Shown: piece after piece, positions 29,255 to 38,747 of the stretch
How the letters are laid out: each line of letters begins with the position of its first letter
How positions within the stretch are numbered: the stretch's first letter is position 1
Source of the DNA: Comamonadaceae bacterium
GTDB lineage: Bacteria > Pseudomonadota > Gammaproteobacteria > Burkholderiales > Burkholderiaceae_C
DNA length: 46,060 nucleotides
Direction of reading: 5' to 3'
Assembly: GCA_027483665.1 (NCBI GenBank)
Contig: JAIXUC010000035.1
Coordinates: forward strand, 1-46,060
Program-made: the position numbers and the translations under genes
The notes under the pieces: model-generated
The model's database searches: none
Seen by the model: the letters and a program-made list of their open reading frames with translations, nothing else
What the model was told of the DNA's origin: nothing

Positions 29255-30481
29255 ATGATCATCACCAGCCTGCTGGACACGGACCTCTACAAATTCACCA
29301 TGATGCAGGTGGTGCTGCACCGCTTTCCGGGCGCGCAGGTGGAGTACCGCTTCAAGTGCCGAACGCCGGGTGTGCAGTTGGCACCTTTTGCCCAGGAGAT
29401 TCGCGACGAAATCAGGGCGCTGTGCGAGCTGCGCTTCCAGGACGCCGAGCTCGGTTACCTACGCAGCCTGCGCTTCATCAAGAGCGACTTCGTTGATTTC
29501 CTGGGCTTGTTTCGCCTCAACGAAAAATACATCGCCGTGCAGCCTGCGGCCGATGGCCAGTTGGACATCACCATCAGCGGGCCTTGGCTGCACACCATCT
29601 TGTTCGAGATCCCGGTGCTGGCCATCGTCAACGAGGTCTACTTTCGTAACACGGTGGAGGTGCCGGACTTCATCCAAGGTCGCCAGCGGCTGGACATGAA
29701 GATCGCGCAGTTGCAGGGCGACGGCTTGTCTGACCTGAAGATCGCCGACTACGGCACGCGCAGGCGTTTTTCAGCGGCCTGGCATCAAGAAGTGTTGCGG
29801 GTGCTGGCAGGCCGTTTGGGCTCGGTGCGCGACCCGCGCACGGGCGAGGGGCGCATCGGCGGACAACTGGCTGGCACCAGCAACGTGCTCTACGCCATGA
29901 AACTGGGCCTGACCCCACTGGGCACCATGGCGCACGAGTACCTGCAAGCCTGCCAAGCTTTGGGCCCGCGCCTGCGCGACAGCCAAGTGTTCGGCTTCGA
30001 GTCCTGGGCCCGCGAGTACCGCGGCGACCTAGGCATTGCGCTTAGCGACGTCTACGGCATCAACGCCTTCCTGCGCGACTTCGACCTCTACTTCTGCAAG
30101 CTCTTCGACGGTGCCCGCCACGACAGCGGAGACCCTTTCGACTGGGGTGAGCGCCTGATCGCCCACTACAAAGCCAACCGCGTCGACCCGCGCACCAAAA
30201 CACTCATCTTCAGTGACGGCCTGACCGTGCCCCGCACCATTGAGCTCTACCAACGCTTTCAGGGTCGCGCGCAGTTGGCTTTTGGCATCGGCACCAACCT
30301 CACCAACGATCTGGGCGACCCGCCCGGCCATACGCCGCTGCAAATCGTCATCAAGATGGTGCGCTGCAACGGACAGCCTGTAGCCAAGCTGTCCGACACG
30401 CCATCGAAGAACCTGTGTGACGACGTGAACTATTTGGCCTACCTGCGCCAAGTCTTCGAGATTGACCCCCAGCCCAGCTGA
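29255..30481 (+). CDS. pncB: Nicotinate phosphoribosyltransferase
   Basis: This 408-residue enzyme joins nicotinate and PRPP with ATP hydrolysis to make nicotinate mononucleotide, a step of NAD salvage in the cytoplasm. Landmarks are the start [21 protein letters not shown], the phosphoribosyl-binding stretch [32 protein letters not shown] with the histidine that is autophosphorylated in the family, and [12 protein letters not shown]. The C-terminal KLSDTPSKN and [11 protein letters not shown] are also typical. Length is normal. It lies 45 bases after the nitroreductase gene and 30 before the antiporter gene, so co-transcription is possible. Confidence 0.97.
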   Translation: MIITSLLDTDLYKFTMMQVVLHRFPGAQVEYRFKCRTPGVQLAPFAQEIRDEIRALCELRFQDAELGYLRSLRFIKSDFVDFLGLFRLNEKYIAVQPAADGQLDITISGPWLHTILFEIPVLAIVNEVYFRNTVEVPDFIQGRQRLDMKIAQLQGDGLSDLKIADYGTRRRFSAAWHQEVLRVLAGRLGSVRDPRTGEGRIGGQLAGTSNVLYAMKLGLTPLGTMAHEYLQACQALGPRLRDSQVFGFESWAREYRGDLGIALSDVYGINAFLRDFDLYFCKLFDGARHDSGDPFDWGERLIAHYKANRVDPRTKTLIFSDGLTVPRTIELYQRFQGRAQLAFGIGTNLTNDLGDPPGHTPLQIVIKMVRCNGQPVAKLSDTPSKNLCDDVNYLAYLRQVFEIDPQPS

Positions 30482-30511
30482 CTACCCTTCTTCTCTCGCC
30501 ACCGACCGAAC

Positions 30512-31978
30512 ATGAACCCAACCCCCAACCCGGATTTTCTCAACCGCCCTTCAACCGGACCAGGCCATCGCTCAGCGGGCATCGGGCGCTGGTGGGTCGG
30601 TATGGCCTTGCTGATCGCCGCTGGAAGTTCACAGGCAGCGGACTTCGATGGCCGTCAGCTGACCGCGCTTTGGGGCGTGCCTTTTGCGGGCATTTTGTTG
30701 AGCATCGCGCTCATGCCTTTGCTGACCCCGCACTTTTGGCATCACCACTACGGCAAAGTGGCAGCGGGCTGGGCGCTGGCATTCTTGCTGCCCTTTGCGC
30801 TGATGTTTGGGCCTGGCGCGGCGGCAGCCGGTGTGGCGCATGCGTTGTTGGCGGAGTACATCCCCTTCATCATCTTGTTGACCGCCTTGTTCACCACAGC
30901 CGGTGGCATTTTCATCAGAGGCAACTTGCACGGCAGTGCCATGACCAACGTCACCATTTTGGTGACCGGCGCGGTGCTGGCCAGCTTCATGGGCACCACA
31001 GGCGCCTCGATGTTGTTGATCCGCCCCTTGATTCGCGCCAACGACAACCGCAAGCACAAAGCCCACGTGGTGGTGTTCTTCATCTTCATCGTGTCCAACG
31101 CTGGGGGCTCTCTGACACCGCTGGGCGACCCGCCGCTGTTTCTGGGCTTCCTCAAAGGTGTGGATTTCTTTTGGACCCTGAAACACCTGCTGCCCGACGC
31201 CTTGTTTCTGATTGGCAGCTTGTTGGTCATCTTCTATTTGCTTGACCGCTGGTTCTACAAGCAGGAGGGCGTGCTGCCGGTTGATCCAACACCCGACACC
31301 AGCCGCATTGGTTTTGATGGCACCGTGAACTTTGTGTTGCTGGGCGCAGCGATTGCCCTGGTCTTGATGAGCGGTCTTTGGAAGCCCGGTATTTCCTGGC
31401 AGGTTTTGGGCACTGATGTGCCGCTGCAGGGCATCTGCCGCGACATCGGCCTGATCGCTGTCACGCTGGCGTCTCTTTGGCTCACGCCCAAGAAAGTGCA
31501 TGCCGACAACCAGTTTTCTTGGGCACCGATGTTGGAGGTAGCCAAGCTGTTCGCGGGCATTTTCCTCACCATCATTCCCGTGATCGCCATGCTCAGAGCC
31601 GGGCTCGATGGTCCTTTCTCGGCCGTCGTGCGATTGGTCACCAACCCTGACGGCACGCCCAACCCAGCCATGTATTTCTGGGCCACCGGTGTATTGAGCT
31701 CTTTCCTCGACAACGCGCCGACGTACCTGGTGTTTTTCAACACCGCGGGCGGCGACCCGCAAGTGCTCATGACTTCTTTGGCCACCACGCTCACAGCCGT
31801 GTCGGCAGGCGCTGTGTTCATGGGGGCCAACAGCTACATTGGCAACGCGCCCAACCTCATGGTGAAAGCCATTGCAGAGGACCGTGGTGTGGCCATGCCG
31901 AGCTTCTTTGGCTACATGTTGTGGTCAGGCGCCATCTTGGTGCCGCTGTTCATAGCCATGACCTTCATCTTTTTCTGA
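30512..31978 (+). CDS. Sodium:proton antiporter-like membrane protein (NhaD/ArsB superfamily)
   Basis: This 488-residue membrane protein has about 12-13 hydrophobic segments of the ion-transporter (CitMHS/NhaD/ArsB) superfamily. Characteristic are the two re-entrant regions: FMGTTGASMLLIRPLIRAN with SNAGGSLTPLGDPPLFLGF in the first half, and LSSFLDNAPTYLVFFNTAGG with GANSYIGNAPNLMVKAI in the second. An N-terminal hydrophobic stretch ends in SSQAADFDG, suggesting an exported N-terminus. By family it probably exchanges Na+ for H+, but the ion is inferred. It is followed nine bases later by the hydroxyacid dehydrogenase gene. Confidence 0.87.
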   Translation: MNPTPNPDFLNRPSTGPGHRSAGIGRWWVGMALLIAAGSSQAADFDGRQLTALWGVPFAGILLSIALMPLLTPHFWHHHYGKVAAGWALAFLLPFALMFGPGAAAAGVAHALLAEYIPFIILLTALFTTAGGIFIRGNLHGSAMTNVTILVTGAVLASFMGTTGASMLLIRPLIRANDNRKHKAHVVVFFIFIVSNAGGSLTPLGDPPLFLGFLKGVDFFWTLKHLLPDALFLIGSLLVIFYLLDRWFYKQEGVLPVDPTPDTSRIGFDGTVNFVLLGAAIALVLMSGLWKPGISWQVLGTDVPLQGICRDIGLIAVTLASLWLTPKKVHADNQFSWAPMLEVAKLFAGIFLTIIPVIAMLRAGLDGPFSAVVRLVTNPDGTPNPAMYFWATGVLSSFLDNAPTYLVFFNTAGGDPQVLMTSLATTLTAVSAGAVFMGANSYIGNAPNLMVKAIAEDRGVAMPSFFGYMLWSGAILVPLFIAMTFIFF

Positions 31979-31987
31979 TTGCCTGCC

Positions 31988-32992
31988 ATGACCCTCGCTC
32001 ACCGCCCCGCCGTGCTGGTCGCGCGCGCTGTCTACCCCGAAGTGCTGGACCGTCTCAGGCAGCACTTCGAGGTGCACGCCAACCAAGAAGACAGCGTCTT
32101 CACGCGCGATGAGCTGATTGCTCGCCTGCAAGGCATGGATGGTGTGTTCACCACCGGCAGTGAGCGTATGGATGAGGCGGTGCTGGCGGCCTGCCCGAAG
32201 CTGCGTATCTGCGCCAACATGGGTGTCGGCTACAACAATTTCGATGTGGCGGCCATGAGCGCACGCGGCGTGTTGGGTACCAATGCGCCGGACGTGCTGA
32301 CCGAAACCACTGCCGACTTTGGCTTTGCCTTGCTGATGGCGACCGCGCGGCGCGTGGCCGAGAGCGAGCACTTTTTGCGCCGGGGTGAATGGAACAGTTG
32401 GCGCTTTGACATGTTTTGCGGCGCGGAAGTTCATGGCAGCACCTTGGGCGTGCTGGGCATGGGGCGCATCGGCCAGGCCATTGCCCGGCGCGGCGCGCAT
32501 GGTTTTGGGATGCAAGTGATTTATCACAACCGATCAAGGTTGGACGCGGCCACCGAGGCTTCCTGCAAAGCCAGCTATGTGTCCAAGGGCGATTTGCTGG
32601 CCCGAGCCGACCACCTCGTCTTGGTCTTGCCCTACACGCCAGCGGCGCATCACAGCATCGGGGCGGCGGAGCTGGCGCAGATGAAGCCGACCGCCACCTT
32701 GGTGAACATCGCGCGCGGCGGCATCGTGGACGACGCTGCGCTGGCGCAGGCGCTGCGCGAGCGCCGCATCGCAGCCGCCGGCCTGGATGTGTTCGAGGGC
32801 GAGCCAGCCGTCCACCCCGATTTGCTGACCGTGCCCAACGTGGTGCTCACGCCGCACATTGCCAGCGCCACGCATGGCACACGCTTGGCCATGGCCAATT
32901 TGGCAGCAGACAACCTGATCGGCTACCTGACCCGAGGTCAAGCCCTCACCCCAGTGAACCTGGACACGCTGGTGCCGGCGGCCCGTGGATGA
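31988..32992 (+). CDS. D-2-hydroxyacid dehydrogenase (glyoxylate/hydroxypyruvate reductase type)
   Basis: This 334-residue NAD(P)-dependent enzyme of the D-isomer 2-hydroxyacid dehydrogenase family is close to GhrB-type glyoxylate/hydroxypyruvate reductases. It shows the substrate loop NMGVGYNNFD, the cofactor motif GMGRIGQA, the catalytic arginine in NIARGGIVDD, the glutamate in LDVFEGEPAVH and the histidine in LTPHIASATHGTR. ATG 31988 gives the family start; a TTG three codons earlier is possible. Its stop overlaps the rmuC start (ATGA). Cytoplasmic. A role in glyoxylate or hydroxypyruvate disposal is likely by family. Confidence 0.93.
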   Translation: MTLAHRPAVLVARAVYPEVLDRLRQHFEVHANQEDSVFTRDELIARLQGMDGVFTTGSERMDEAVLAACPKLRICANMGVGYNNFDVAAMSARGVLGTNAPDVLTETTADFGFALLMATARRVAESEHFLRRGEWNSWRFDMFCGAEVHGSTLGVLGMGRIGQAIARRGAHGFGMQVIYHNRSRLDAATEASCKASYVSKGDLLARADHLVLVLPYTPAAHHSIGAAELAQMKPTATLVNIARGGIVDDAALAQALRERRIAAAGLDVFEGEPAVHPDLLTVPNVVLTPHIASATHGTRLAMANLAADNLIGYLTRGQALTPVNLDTLVPAARG

Positions 32993-34407
32993 GTGGCGCT
33001 GATTCACTGCTCGTCCTCGCTGGCCTGATCCTGCTGGCGCTCCTGGCGGCGCTGGTGCTTCTGTGGCGCTTGTCGAGCCAGGCGGCTGCAGCGCAAACCC
33101 AAGGCCCCTCGGAGGCTTTTGAGTTGCTGCAAAAAGGCAATGAACGCCTCGAGCGCGAGCTGCGTTTGGAGATTGCCGAAGCGGGCCGCAGCGGGCGCTT
33201 GGAGCAGCAATCGGGTTTGGCTGCGTTCCAGCAAACGCTCACGCAGCAGATGGCCGAAGCAGCCCGCACCCACAACGCCCAGTTGGACGCGCTCGCGCAG
33301 CAGTCCGCCCAGCAGCTCAACTTGTTGCAAAAGTCTCTGGGCGACACGCTCACGCTGCAGCTGCAGTCACTCGCCGACTCCAACGCCAGGCGCATGGTGG
33401 AGATTCGCGAAACGTTGGAAGCACAGTTGGCGCAGTTACAGCAGACCAACGCGGCCAAGCTCGATGACATGCGACGCACCGTTGATGAACAGTTGCAAAC
33501 CACGCTGCAGGCGCGCCTGAGCGAGAGCTTCAAGCAAGTGGCCGACCGCTTGGAGCAGGTGCACCAAGGCCTAGGGGCCATGCAAGGCTTGGCGCAAGGC
33601 GTGGGTGATTTGCAGCGCGTGCTGACCAACGTGAAGACCCGAGGCATCTTTGGTGAGGTGCAGTTGGAGTCGCTCTTGGAACAGGTGCTGACCACCGAGC
33701 AGTTTTCGCGTCAGGTCGAAACTCGCCCGCGCAGCAACCAGCGGGTGGACTTTGCGGTCCGTTTCCCGGGTCGCTCTGCTGACGGCACACCAGTCTGGCT
33801 GCCGATAGATGCCAAGTTTCCGCGCGACGATTACGAGCGTTTGCTGGACGCGCACGAACGCGCTGACGCCTTGGGCGTGGAAGTGGCCGGAAAAGCGCTG
33901 GAGGCTCGCATCCGCGCTGAGGCGCGCACCATCTCCGAGAGCTACCTGGCACCTCCACACACCACCGACTTCGCCGTGCTGTTCTTGCCCATTGAAAGCC
34001 TGTACGCCGAAGTTTTGCGCCGCCCCGGCTTGATGGACAGCTTGCAGCGCGATTGGCGCGTTACCCTGGCTGGCCCCACCACCATGCTGGCCATGCTCAA
34101 CAGCTTGCAGATGGGCTTTCGCACGCTGGCTCTGGAACAACGCGCCTCCGAGGTTTGGGACGTGCTGGGCGCGGTGAAAACCGAGTTCGATCGCTACGGC
34201 GAGTGGGTGGCCCGTATCCGCGAGCAGGTGCAAAAGGCCGCCGACACGCTGGACCGCGCCGACACCCGCACGCGCCAGATGCAGCGCGCCCTGCGCAAGG
34301 TCGAGGCACTGCCGCAAGAGCAAGCCGATTTGCTGCTGGCCAGCCAAGACGCTGAGGTTGATGCGCCCGAGGGCAAGCCGTTGCCGTCCACTTTGCCCCC
34401 GGTCTGA
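32989..34407 (+). CDS. rmuC: DNA recombination protein RmuC
   Basis: This 472-residue protein matches RmuC, a putative nuclease-fold protein that limits DNA inversions between short inverted repeats. It has one N-terminal membrane helix (LLVLAGLILLALLAALVLLW, split around residue 15), a long coiled coil (about 45-195) and the conserved RmuC domain: TRGIFGEVQLESLLEQVL, VWLPIDAKFPRDDYERLL, and ESLYAEVLRRPGLMDSLQR with LAGPTTMLAMLNSLQMGFR. ATG 32989 overlaps the previous stop, and an in-frame extension upstream is only an alternative frame of the dehydrogenase gene. Confidence 0.95.
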   Translation: MSGADSLLVLAGLILLALLAALVLLWRLSSQAAAAQTQGPSEAFELLQKGNERLERELRLEIAEAGRSGRLEQQSGLAAFQQTLTQQMAEAARTHNAQLDALAQQSAQQLNLLQKSLGDTLTLQLQSLADSNARRMVEIRETLEAQLAQLQQTNAAKLDDMRRTVDEQLQTTLQARLSESFKQVADRLEQVHQGLGAMQGLAQGVGDLQRVLTNVKTRGIFGEVQLESLLEQVLTTEQFSRQVETRPRSNQRVDFAVRFPGRSADGTPVWLPIDAKFPRDDYERLLDAHERADALGVEVAGKALEARIRAEARTISESYLAPPHTTDFAVLFLPIESLYAEVLRRPGLMDSLQRDWRVTLAGPTTMLAMLNSLQMGFRTLALEQRASEVWDVLGAVKTEFDRYGEWVARIREQVQKAADTLDRADTRTRQMQRALRKVEALPQEQADLLLASQDAEVDAPEGKPLPSTLPPV

Positions 34408-34422
34408 GGCTGGCGTCTGTTG

Positions 34423-35646
34423 ATGTCGCCGCAACTGTTCTATCTCATCCTGAGTCAGCTTTGTTTGCACGCTTGCATGGCGGGTGTGAGGTTGGCCGTG
34501 CCTTTGCTGGCTTTGAAGATGGGCTACAGCCCCTTGGCCGTGGGCGTGCTGCTGGCGCTGTTTTCACTGATGCAAGTGGTCTTGGGCTTGCCAGCGGGTC
34601 GGTTCGTCGACCGCCATGGTTTTCGCCTGCCGGTTCGCTTGGCTGCCCTGGCGGCCATGGCGGGTACCTTGTTGGCGGTGTTTTTCCCAAGCTTCGGTGT
34701 GTTGGCGCTTGCAGCACTCATGACAGGTGGCGCCACGGGCGTGGCGGTGATTGCTGTTCAAAGGCAAGCCGGGCGCATGGCGCAGCAGCCCGAAGCGCTG
34801 CGCCGGTTGTTCTCTTGGCTCGCGATCGGCCCAGCGGTGTCCAACTTCATCGGTCCACTAGGCGCCGGCTTGTTGATCGACTTTGCCGGGCGCAGCGCCG
34901 GCGATGCCTTGGGCTATCAAGTGGCATTCGGCGCGTTGGCTGCCTTGCCGCTCATCAGCTTGTGGGCTGTTGGCCGGGTGCGCGATGAACGAGCGCCAGC
35001 CCATGCTCCTGCAGCAGAAGGCCAGCGCGCCTGGGATTTGCTGCGCGATGCATCGTTTCGCAGGCTGCTGATCGTGAACTGGTGTTTGTCTTCGTGCTGG
35101 GACGTGCACACCTTTGTGGTGCCGCTGCTGGGTCATGAGCGGGGCCTGTCGGCCTCGGTCATCGGCACTTTGCTGGGTGCTTTTGCGGTGGCTGCGACAG
35201 CCGTGCGACTGGTGTTGCCTGCGCTGGCCGGACGCTTGAGCGAGTGGAAGGTCATCACCACCGCCATGCTGGTGACGGCTTCGATGTTTGCTGTTTACCC
35301 CTTGCTGTACAGCCCTTGGAGCATGGGTTTGTGTTCGGTCGTGCTGGGTGTGGCACTGGGCTCGGTCCAGCCGATGGTCATGAGCATGCTGCACCAGATC
35401 ACGCCCGAGCATCGACACGGCGAGGCCATTGGTTTGAGGCTCATGGTCATCAACGCATCCAGCGTATTGATGCCGCTGCTTTTTGGCTCTGCTGGCGCGT
35501 TGGTGGGGGTTGGCGCGGTGTTCTGGGCAACGGGCGTCGCCGTAGCTGCTGGCTCGCGCCCTGCTTGGCAACTACAGCACGCTCGCAGGCATTTGTCTGT
35601 GCCCGTGGTCAGTGGCTCTGCGGTGCTTGAGCCGCCGCCGCAGTGA
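34423..35646 (+). CDS. MFS transporter
   Basis: This 407-residue major facilitator superfamily protein has 12 predicted membrane segments. Features include the loop 2-3 motif LPAGRFVDRHGFRLPVR and the second-half counterpart ALAGRLSEWKVITTAM. The pair GAFAVAATAVRLVLPALAG and GVALGSVQPMVMSMLHQITP is typical of drug or metabolite exporters, but the substrate is unknown. ATG 34423 was preferred over TTG 34420. The last dozen residues run into a degenerate gene remnant on the other strand, so the C-terminal tail may be the result of a past deletion. Confidence 0.88.
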   Translation: MSPQLFYLILSQLCLHACMAGVRLAVPLLALKMGYSPLAVGVLLALFSLMQVVLGLPAGRFVDRHGFRLPVRLAALAAMAGTLLAVFFPSFGVLALAALMTGGATGVAVIAVQRQAGRMAQQPEALRRLFSWLAIGPAVSNFIGPLGAGLLIDFAGRSAGDALGYQVAFGALAALPLISLWAVGRVRDERAPAHAPAAEGQRAWDLLRDASFRRLLIVNWCLSSCWDVHTFVVPLLGHERGLSASVIGTLLGAFAVAATAVRLVLPALAGRLSEWKVITTAMLVTASMFAVYPLLYSPWSMGLCSVVLGVALGSVQPMVMSMLHQITPEHRHGEAIGLRLMVINASSVLMPLLFGSAGALVGVGAVFWATGVAVAAGSRPAWQLQHARRHLSVPVVSGSAVLEPPPQ

Positions 35647-35813
35647 AGTAGGGGTTGGCCGCTTCCATGATGCCGGGCCGACTTCCCCTGCATCACCACG
35701 GTGTTGTGAATGCCCTGGGCCTGTTGCCCCACGTCTAGCTTCCGCAGCGCCAACTGCAATCGAATACCGCGCGTCTTGGGGCGCAGCAAGAATTCAGGGT
35801 CGGTCCAGGCCAG
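35609..35813 (-). pseudogene. Remnant of a LOG-family (TIGR00730) gene
   Basis: Read on the minus strand from 35813, the sequence encodes LAWTDPEFLLRPKTRGIR, then LQLALRKLDVGQQAQG and IHNTVVMQGKSAR. This resembles the N-terminal part of long LOG-family proteins (a cytokinin-activating phosphoribohydrolase-like Rossmann fold), whose usual text there is of the form TIVVFGSAR. After this the match jumps, in another frame, to PGIMEAANPYF (about 35677 downward), the family's nucleotide-binding motif, then soon reaches a stop at 35609. The gene has therefore lost its start, an internal block and its C-terminal half. It begins in frame directly after the stop codon of the DUF3445-like gene. Confidence 0.7.
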
Positions 35814-36731
35814 TCAGCCGCCACGTTGTTGCCGTGCACGCAGCCATGCCAGCAGGGGCGCGCGGGCTTGGCCGAGACCTCGATAAGTCAACACAGCATC
35901 ACTCATCGACGCCAAGCAGTCGTGCAGGCGCGCAGCGCCTGCAGCGGACTCGACAACCGAATGCAGCGGGTTCACGTCCACGCGGATGCAAAACACCGCC
36001 TGATTCGGCTCTGCCCCGAAGGTGAAGGGCAAGAAGACTTGACGTTCAGTCCGCCAGTAACACAGGGCTGCAAAGTGGTCGAGGTCCGACGAGTCTGGCC
36101 ACCGCCTAGGGACCGATCGCTGCGGGTGCTGGTCGTGCTGCGCTTGCGGGGTGATGGTCCAGACGGTGCGCTCCCAAGCATCGCCTGCAGTGACCAAGCG
36201 CACCAGATGGTGGGCCGCGGACTGTATGAGCGCGTTGTCGGCCACTGGCGCATGCAGTTCCGTGAAGCTCGCGCCTGGCTTGTTTTCAGGAGCCCAGTGC
36301 GAGGGGTTGCACACGCACAGCCAACGCAGACAACCCGGCAAGCCATCAGAGCGCGGGCGACCATCGAGCCACACCAAGTCTTCCCGAATGGCCAGCGGCC
36401 AAGCCCATAGGTCGTTCGCGGCAGCGCTCGGCAGGTTGGCGAAGCTGTTTTCCCAAACGGGGCTGCGCGAAGCGTGATGCAACAAGGTCTGCAGCAGCGG
36501 CGTGGGGTCAGTGCCTGGCAACGCATGAATGGCTTGGCCGCTTTCCACCACCCGTCGGCGCTCTTGAAACAGCGGTTCGTCTGAACCCAAGGCGGATATG
36601 GCCGCTGGGAAGCCTGGTGCAAGCTTGGACAGTCCTGGCTGCATGCGAAAGGGCACAGGCAGCCCGCACAAATCAACTGGCTGCTGGCGTTGGTGCATAC
36701 CGACTGTTGTCAGAGCCGCCAAGTGCGGCAT
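35814..36731 (-). CDS. DUF3445 / haem-dependent oxidative N-demethylase-like protein
   Basis: This 305-residue protein resembles the DUF3445 family, which includes haem-dependent oxidative N-demethylases. Supporting stretches are CNPSHWAPENKPGASFTELHAPV (split), a conserved tryptophan in AWERTVWTIT, and the C-terminal WRTERQVFLPF followed by QAVFCIRVDVNPL, where the family usually has RxERQ and an IRTY segment. The typical family members end with this region plus a short helix, as here. It follows efp by 45 bases on the same strand. I recognise the family from motifs only, so the enzymatic role is uncertain. Confidence 0.7.
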   Translation of the reverse strand: MPHLAALTTVGMHQRQQPVDLCGLPVPFRMQPGLSKLAPGFPAAISALGSDEPLFQERRRVVESGQAIHALPGTDPTPLLQTLLHHASRSPVWENSFANLPSAAANDLWAWPLAIREDLVWLDGRPRSDGLPGCLRWLCVCNPSHWAPENKPGASFTELHAPVADNALIQSAAHHLVRLVTAGDAWERTVWTITPQAQHDQHPQRSVPRRWPDSSDLDHFAALCYWRTERQVFLPFTFGAEPNQAVFCIRVDVNPLHSVVESAAGAARLHDCLASMSDAVLTYRGLGQARAPLLAWLRARQQRGG

Positions 36732-36776
36732 GGGTGGCCGGCCGTAGGCAGACGAGCTGCCTGTTGGCCCCGCCCC

Positions 36777-37331
36777 TCAGACCCGACGGCGGTACTCGCC
36801 CGTCCGGGTGTCGATTTCCACCTTGTCGCCTTGAGCGACGAAGATGGGTACGCCGATCTCGAAGCCGGTGGCGATCTTGGCTGGCTTGAGCACTTTGCCA
36901 GAGGTGTCGCCTTTCACGGCGGGTTCTGTCCAGGTGATTTCGCGCTCCACGCTGGTGGGCAACTCCACAGAAATAGCCTTGCCTTCGTAGAAAACCACCT
37001 CCACCGACATGCCATCTTCAAGGTAGCTCAAGGCGTCACCCATGTTTTCTGCTTCAACTTCGTATTGGTTGAAGTCGCCGTCCATGCAAACGTACATGGG
37101 GTCCGCAAAGTAGGAGTAGGTGCAATCTTTTTTCTCCAAGATGATCTGGTCCATCTTGTCGTCCGCCTTGAAAACAACTTCGGTGCCGAAGTTGTTCAAC
37201 AGGCTTTTGAGTTTCATGCGAACAGTGGCGGAGTTGCGGCCACCTCGGCTGTATTCGGTTTTGAGCACGACCATCGGGTCTTTGCCGTGCATGATGACGT
37301 TGCCGGCACGAATTTCTTGAGCGATTTTCAT
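36777..37331 (-). CDS. efp: Translation elongation factor P
   Basis: This 184-residue three-domain factor binds ribosomes stalled at polyproline stretches and helps peptide-bond formation. The domain I loop carries R32 (SRGGRNSA) where E. coli EF-P has its modified lysine. An arginine there marks the subfamily that is rhamnosylated by EarP, whose gene lies immediately upstream. Other family segments are [30 protein letters not shown] and the C-terminal [12 protein letters not shown]-like end. The start ATG 37331 has an AGGAAA ribosome site. Cytoplasmic. Confidence 0.97.
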   Translation of the reverse strand: MKIAQEIRAGNVIMHGKDPMVVLKTEYSRGGRNSATVRMKLKSLLNNFGTEVVFKADDKMDQIILEKKDCTYSYFADPMYVCMDGDFNQYEVEAENMGDALSYLEDGMSVEVVFYEGKAISVELPTSVEREITWTEPAVKGDTSGKVLKPAKIATGFEIGVPIFVAQGDKVEIDTRTGEYRRRV

Positions 37332-37395
37332 AGGTGTTTCCTAGGTCTTGACGGTGCTTGAACGCGCCGCGCAAAGCCCGCGATTTTAGCCACGT

Positions 37396-38652
37396 TCAGC
37401 CCTTGAACCTGTCAACCGGCACGGCTTCGCCGCGCGAGCCGACTGTCTTGTCAAGGTCAGCACTGACCAGCTGCAAAAGATGCTGGGACAAATCACACCA
37501 CTGCGACAAGCTCCCCACTTGGCTTGATATCCATCGCAACCACCCCGGCTGATCCCAAGGCCAACTGCTGATTTCTGGAAACGGCGCAGCCAAGGCATCG
37601 TCGTTCCACCAGCCATGCCATTGCCTCACGGCTGAGGGTGCGTGCAGAACATCCATCAATGCCTGCACTTTGGCATGGTGCGCGCCGCCATCCTGCCTGT
37701 AAGCCTGCCAAACAAAGGGCTGGCCCGCCCACAAGGCACGCACCAGGGAATCTTCGCCGCGCACGAAATTGAGGTCGCAGTGCCACAGCAGTTGGTCAAA
37801 GCCTTGCTGCGTCAGCCAAGGCAGACTGACGCAGCGAAGCCCTTGGTGTCGAGCGATGGTGGTTGCCGGCGGGTGCCCTTCGTTGCCGCTGAAGGCGGAT
37901 GTGATCGGTGGCCATCCCAACTGCTGCCAAGCCTGGGCTAACGCTTGCTGTGCCCGGCCCGCAGTGACCATCAAGACCACCGGCTCGGCACAACAGGACA
38001 AACGCTGCAGCAAGCGCTCGAGTGCGGGGGGCTCGTAACAAAACAGACTGATGACGCGCTCCCCGGGCGCAATGCCCCACCGGCTGCGCCAGGTTTGGAC
38101 TGCCTCGACGGTCCGTTGCGCAGCCCTGGCTTGCAGCAAGCCCTGCTCCAGCAGCAGACCGGCTGTGCCGGGCTCAAAGCCCGGAAAGACAAACGTTTTG
38201 AAAAGTCCTTTGGCTGGGCCACTCATCACGGGGGAGGGCAGGCCATTGCTTCGCTTGGCGTGCGGCTCGGCGCTGAGGTACTCCAGGTTGATCCATCGGG
38301 CGGCTCTGCCTTGTGCATGCCGTTCTGCAAGAGCGCACTGGATGTTGGTGGGCAACTCGCAGCCAAAGGCTTCGATCACCACATCGCCGCACGCCAGCTC
38401 TGGCAGCGGCGAAGGCATCGTGGCTGTTGGCCAATCAAGCACCTGCAGGCTGCCTCGCTCACCACCAAGCGTCATCCAGTCCAGTGGTCGGGCGTCATCT
38501 GTCCAAAGACGCACCCGTTGGCCGCGGTTCACCAAGTCGCGCGCCAAGCGCCAACAAACGCCGATATCGCCGAAGTTGTCGATGACGCGGCAGTAGATAT
38601 CCCACAGCAAAGCCGGTGTCCCGGCAGGGGCTGTTGGCAATGCTGGGTGCAT
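37396..38652 (-). CDS. earP: EF-P arginine 32 rhamnosyltransferase
   Basis: This 418-residue glycosyltransferase (formerly DUF2331) transfers rhamnose from dTDP-rhamnose to arginine 32 of EF-P. The N-terminal catalytic motif is [16 protein letters not shown] with D25 and D29 corresponding to the essential aspartates of the family. The C-terminal nucleotide-sugar region [19 protein letters not shown] and [20 protein letters not shown] is well conserved. ATG 38652 adds about 16 residues ahead of the usual start. It lies 64 bases upstream of efp on the same strand, so enzyme and target are probably co-expressed. It diverges from uvrC. Confidence 0.96.
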   Translation of the reverse strand: MHPALPTAPAGTPALLWDIYCRVIDNFGDIGVCWRLARDLVNRGQRVRLWTDDARPLDWMTLGGERGSLQVLDWPTATMPSPLPELACGDVVIEAFGCELPTNIQCALAERHAQGRAARWINLEYLSAEPHAKRSNGLPSPVMSGPAKGLFKTFVFPGFEPGTAGLLLEQGLLQARAAQRTVEAVQTWRSRWGIAPGERVISLFCYEPPALERLLQRLSCCAEPVVLMVTAGRAQQALAQAWQQLGWPPITSAFSGNEGHPPATTIARHQGLRCVSLPWLTQQGFDQLLWHCDLNFVRGEDSLVRALWAGQPFVWQAYRQDGGAHHAKVQALMDVLHAPSAVRQWHGWWNDDALAAPFPEISSWPWDQPGWLRWISSQVGSLSQWCDLSQHLLQLVSADLDKTVGSRGEAVPVDRFKG

Positions 38653-38747
38653 CGGCAAGATTGTCCACAATGCGGCTAGAAGCTCGGCGCACACACATGG
38701 GCGCTGTGCATGCTGGTCGTACTGCCTCCACCCCTTCACGGTATCTC

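Noticed and set aside
32416-32988. N-terminal extension of rmuC by 191 codons
   Set aside because: The extension lies wholly within the hydroxyacid dehydrogenase gene in another frame; the ATG at 32989 gives the family membrane anchor and overlaps the previous stop.
36746-36762. Small hairpin (6-bp stem) between efp and the DUF3445-like gene
   Set aside because: The stem is short and there is no U-tract, so I do not call it a terminator.
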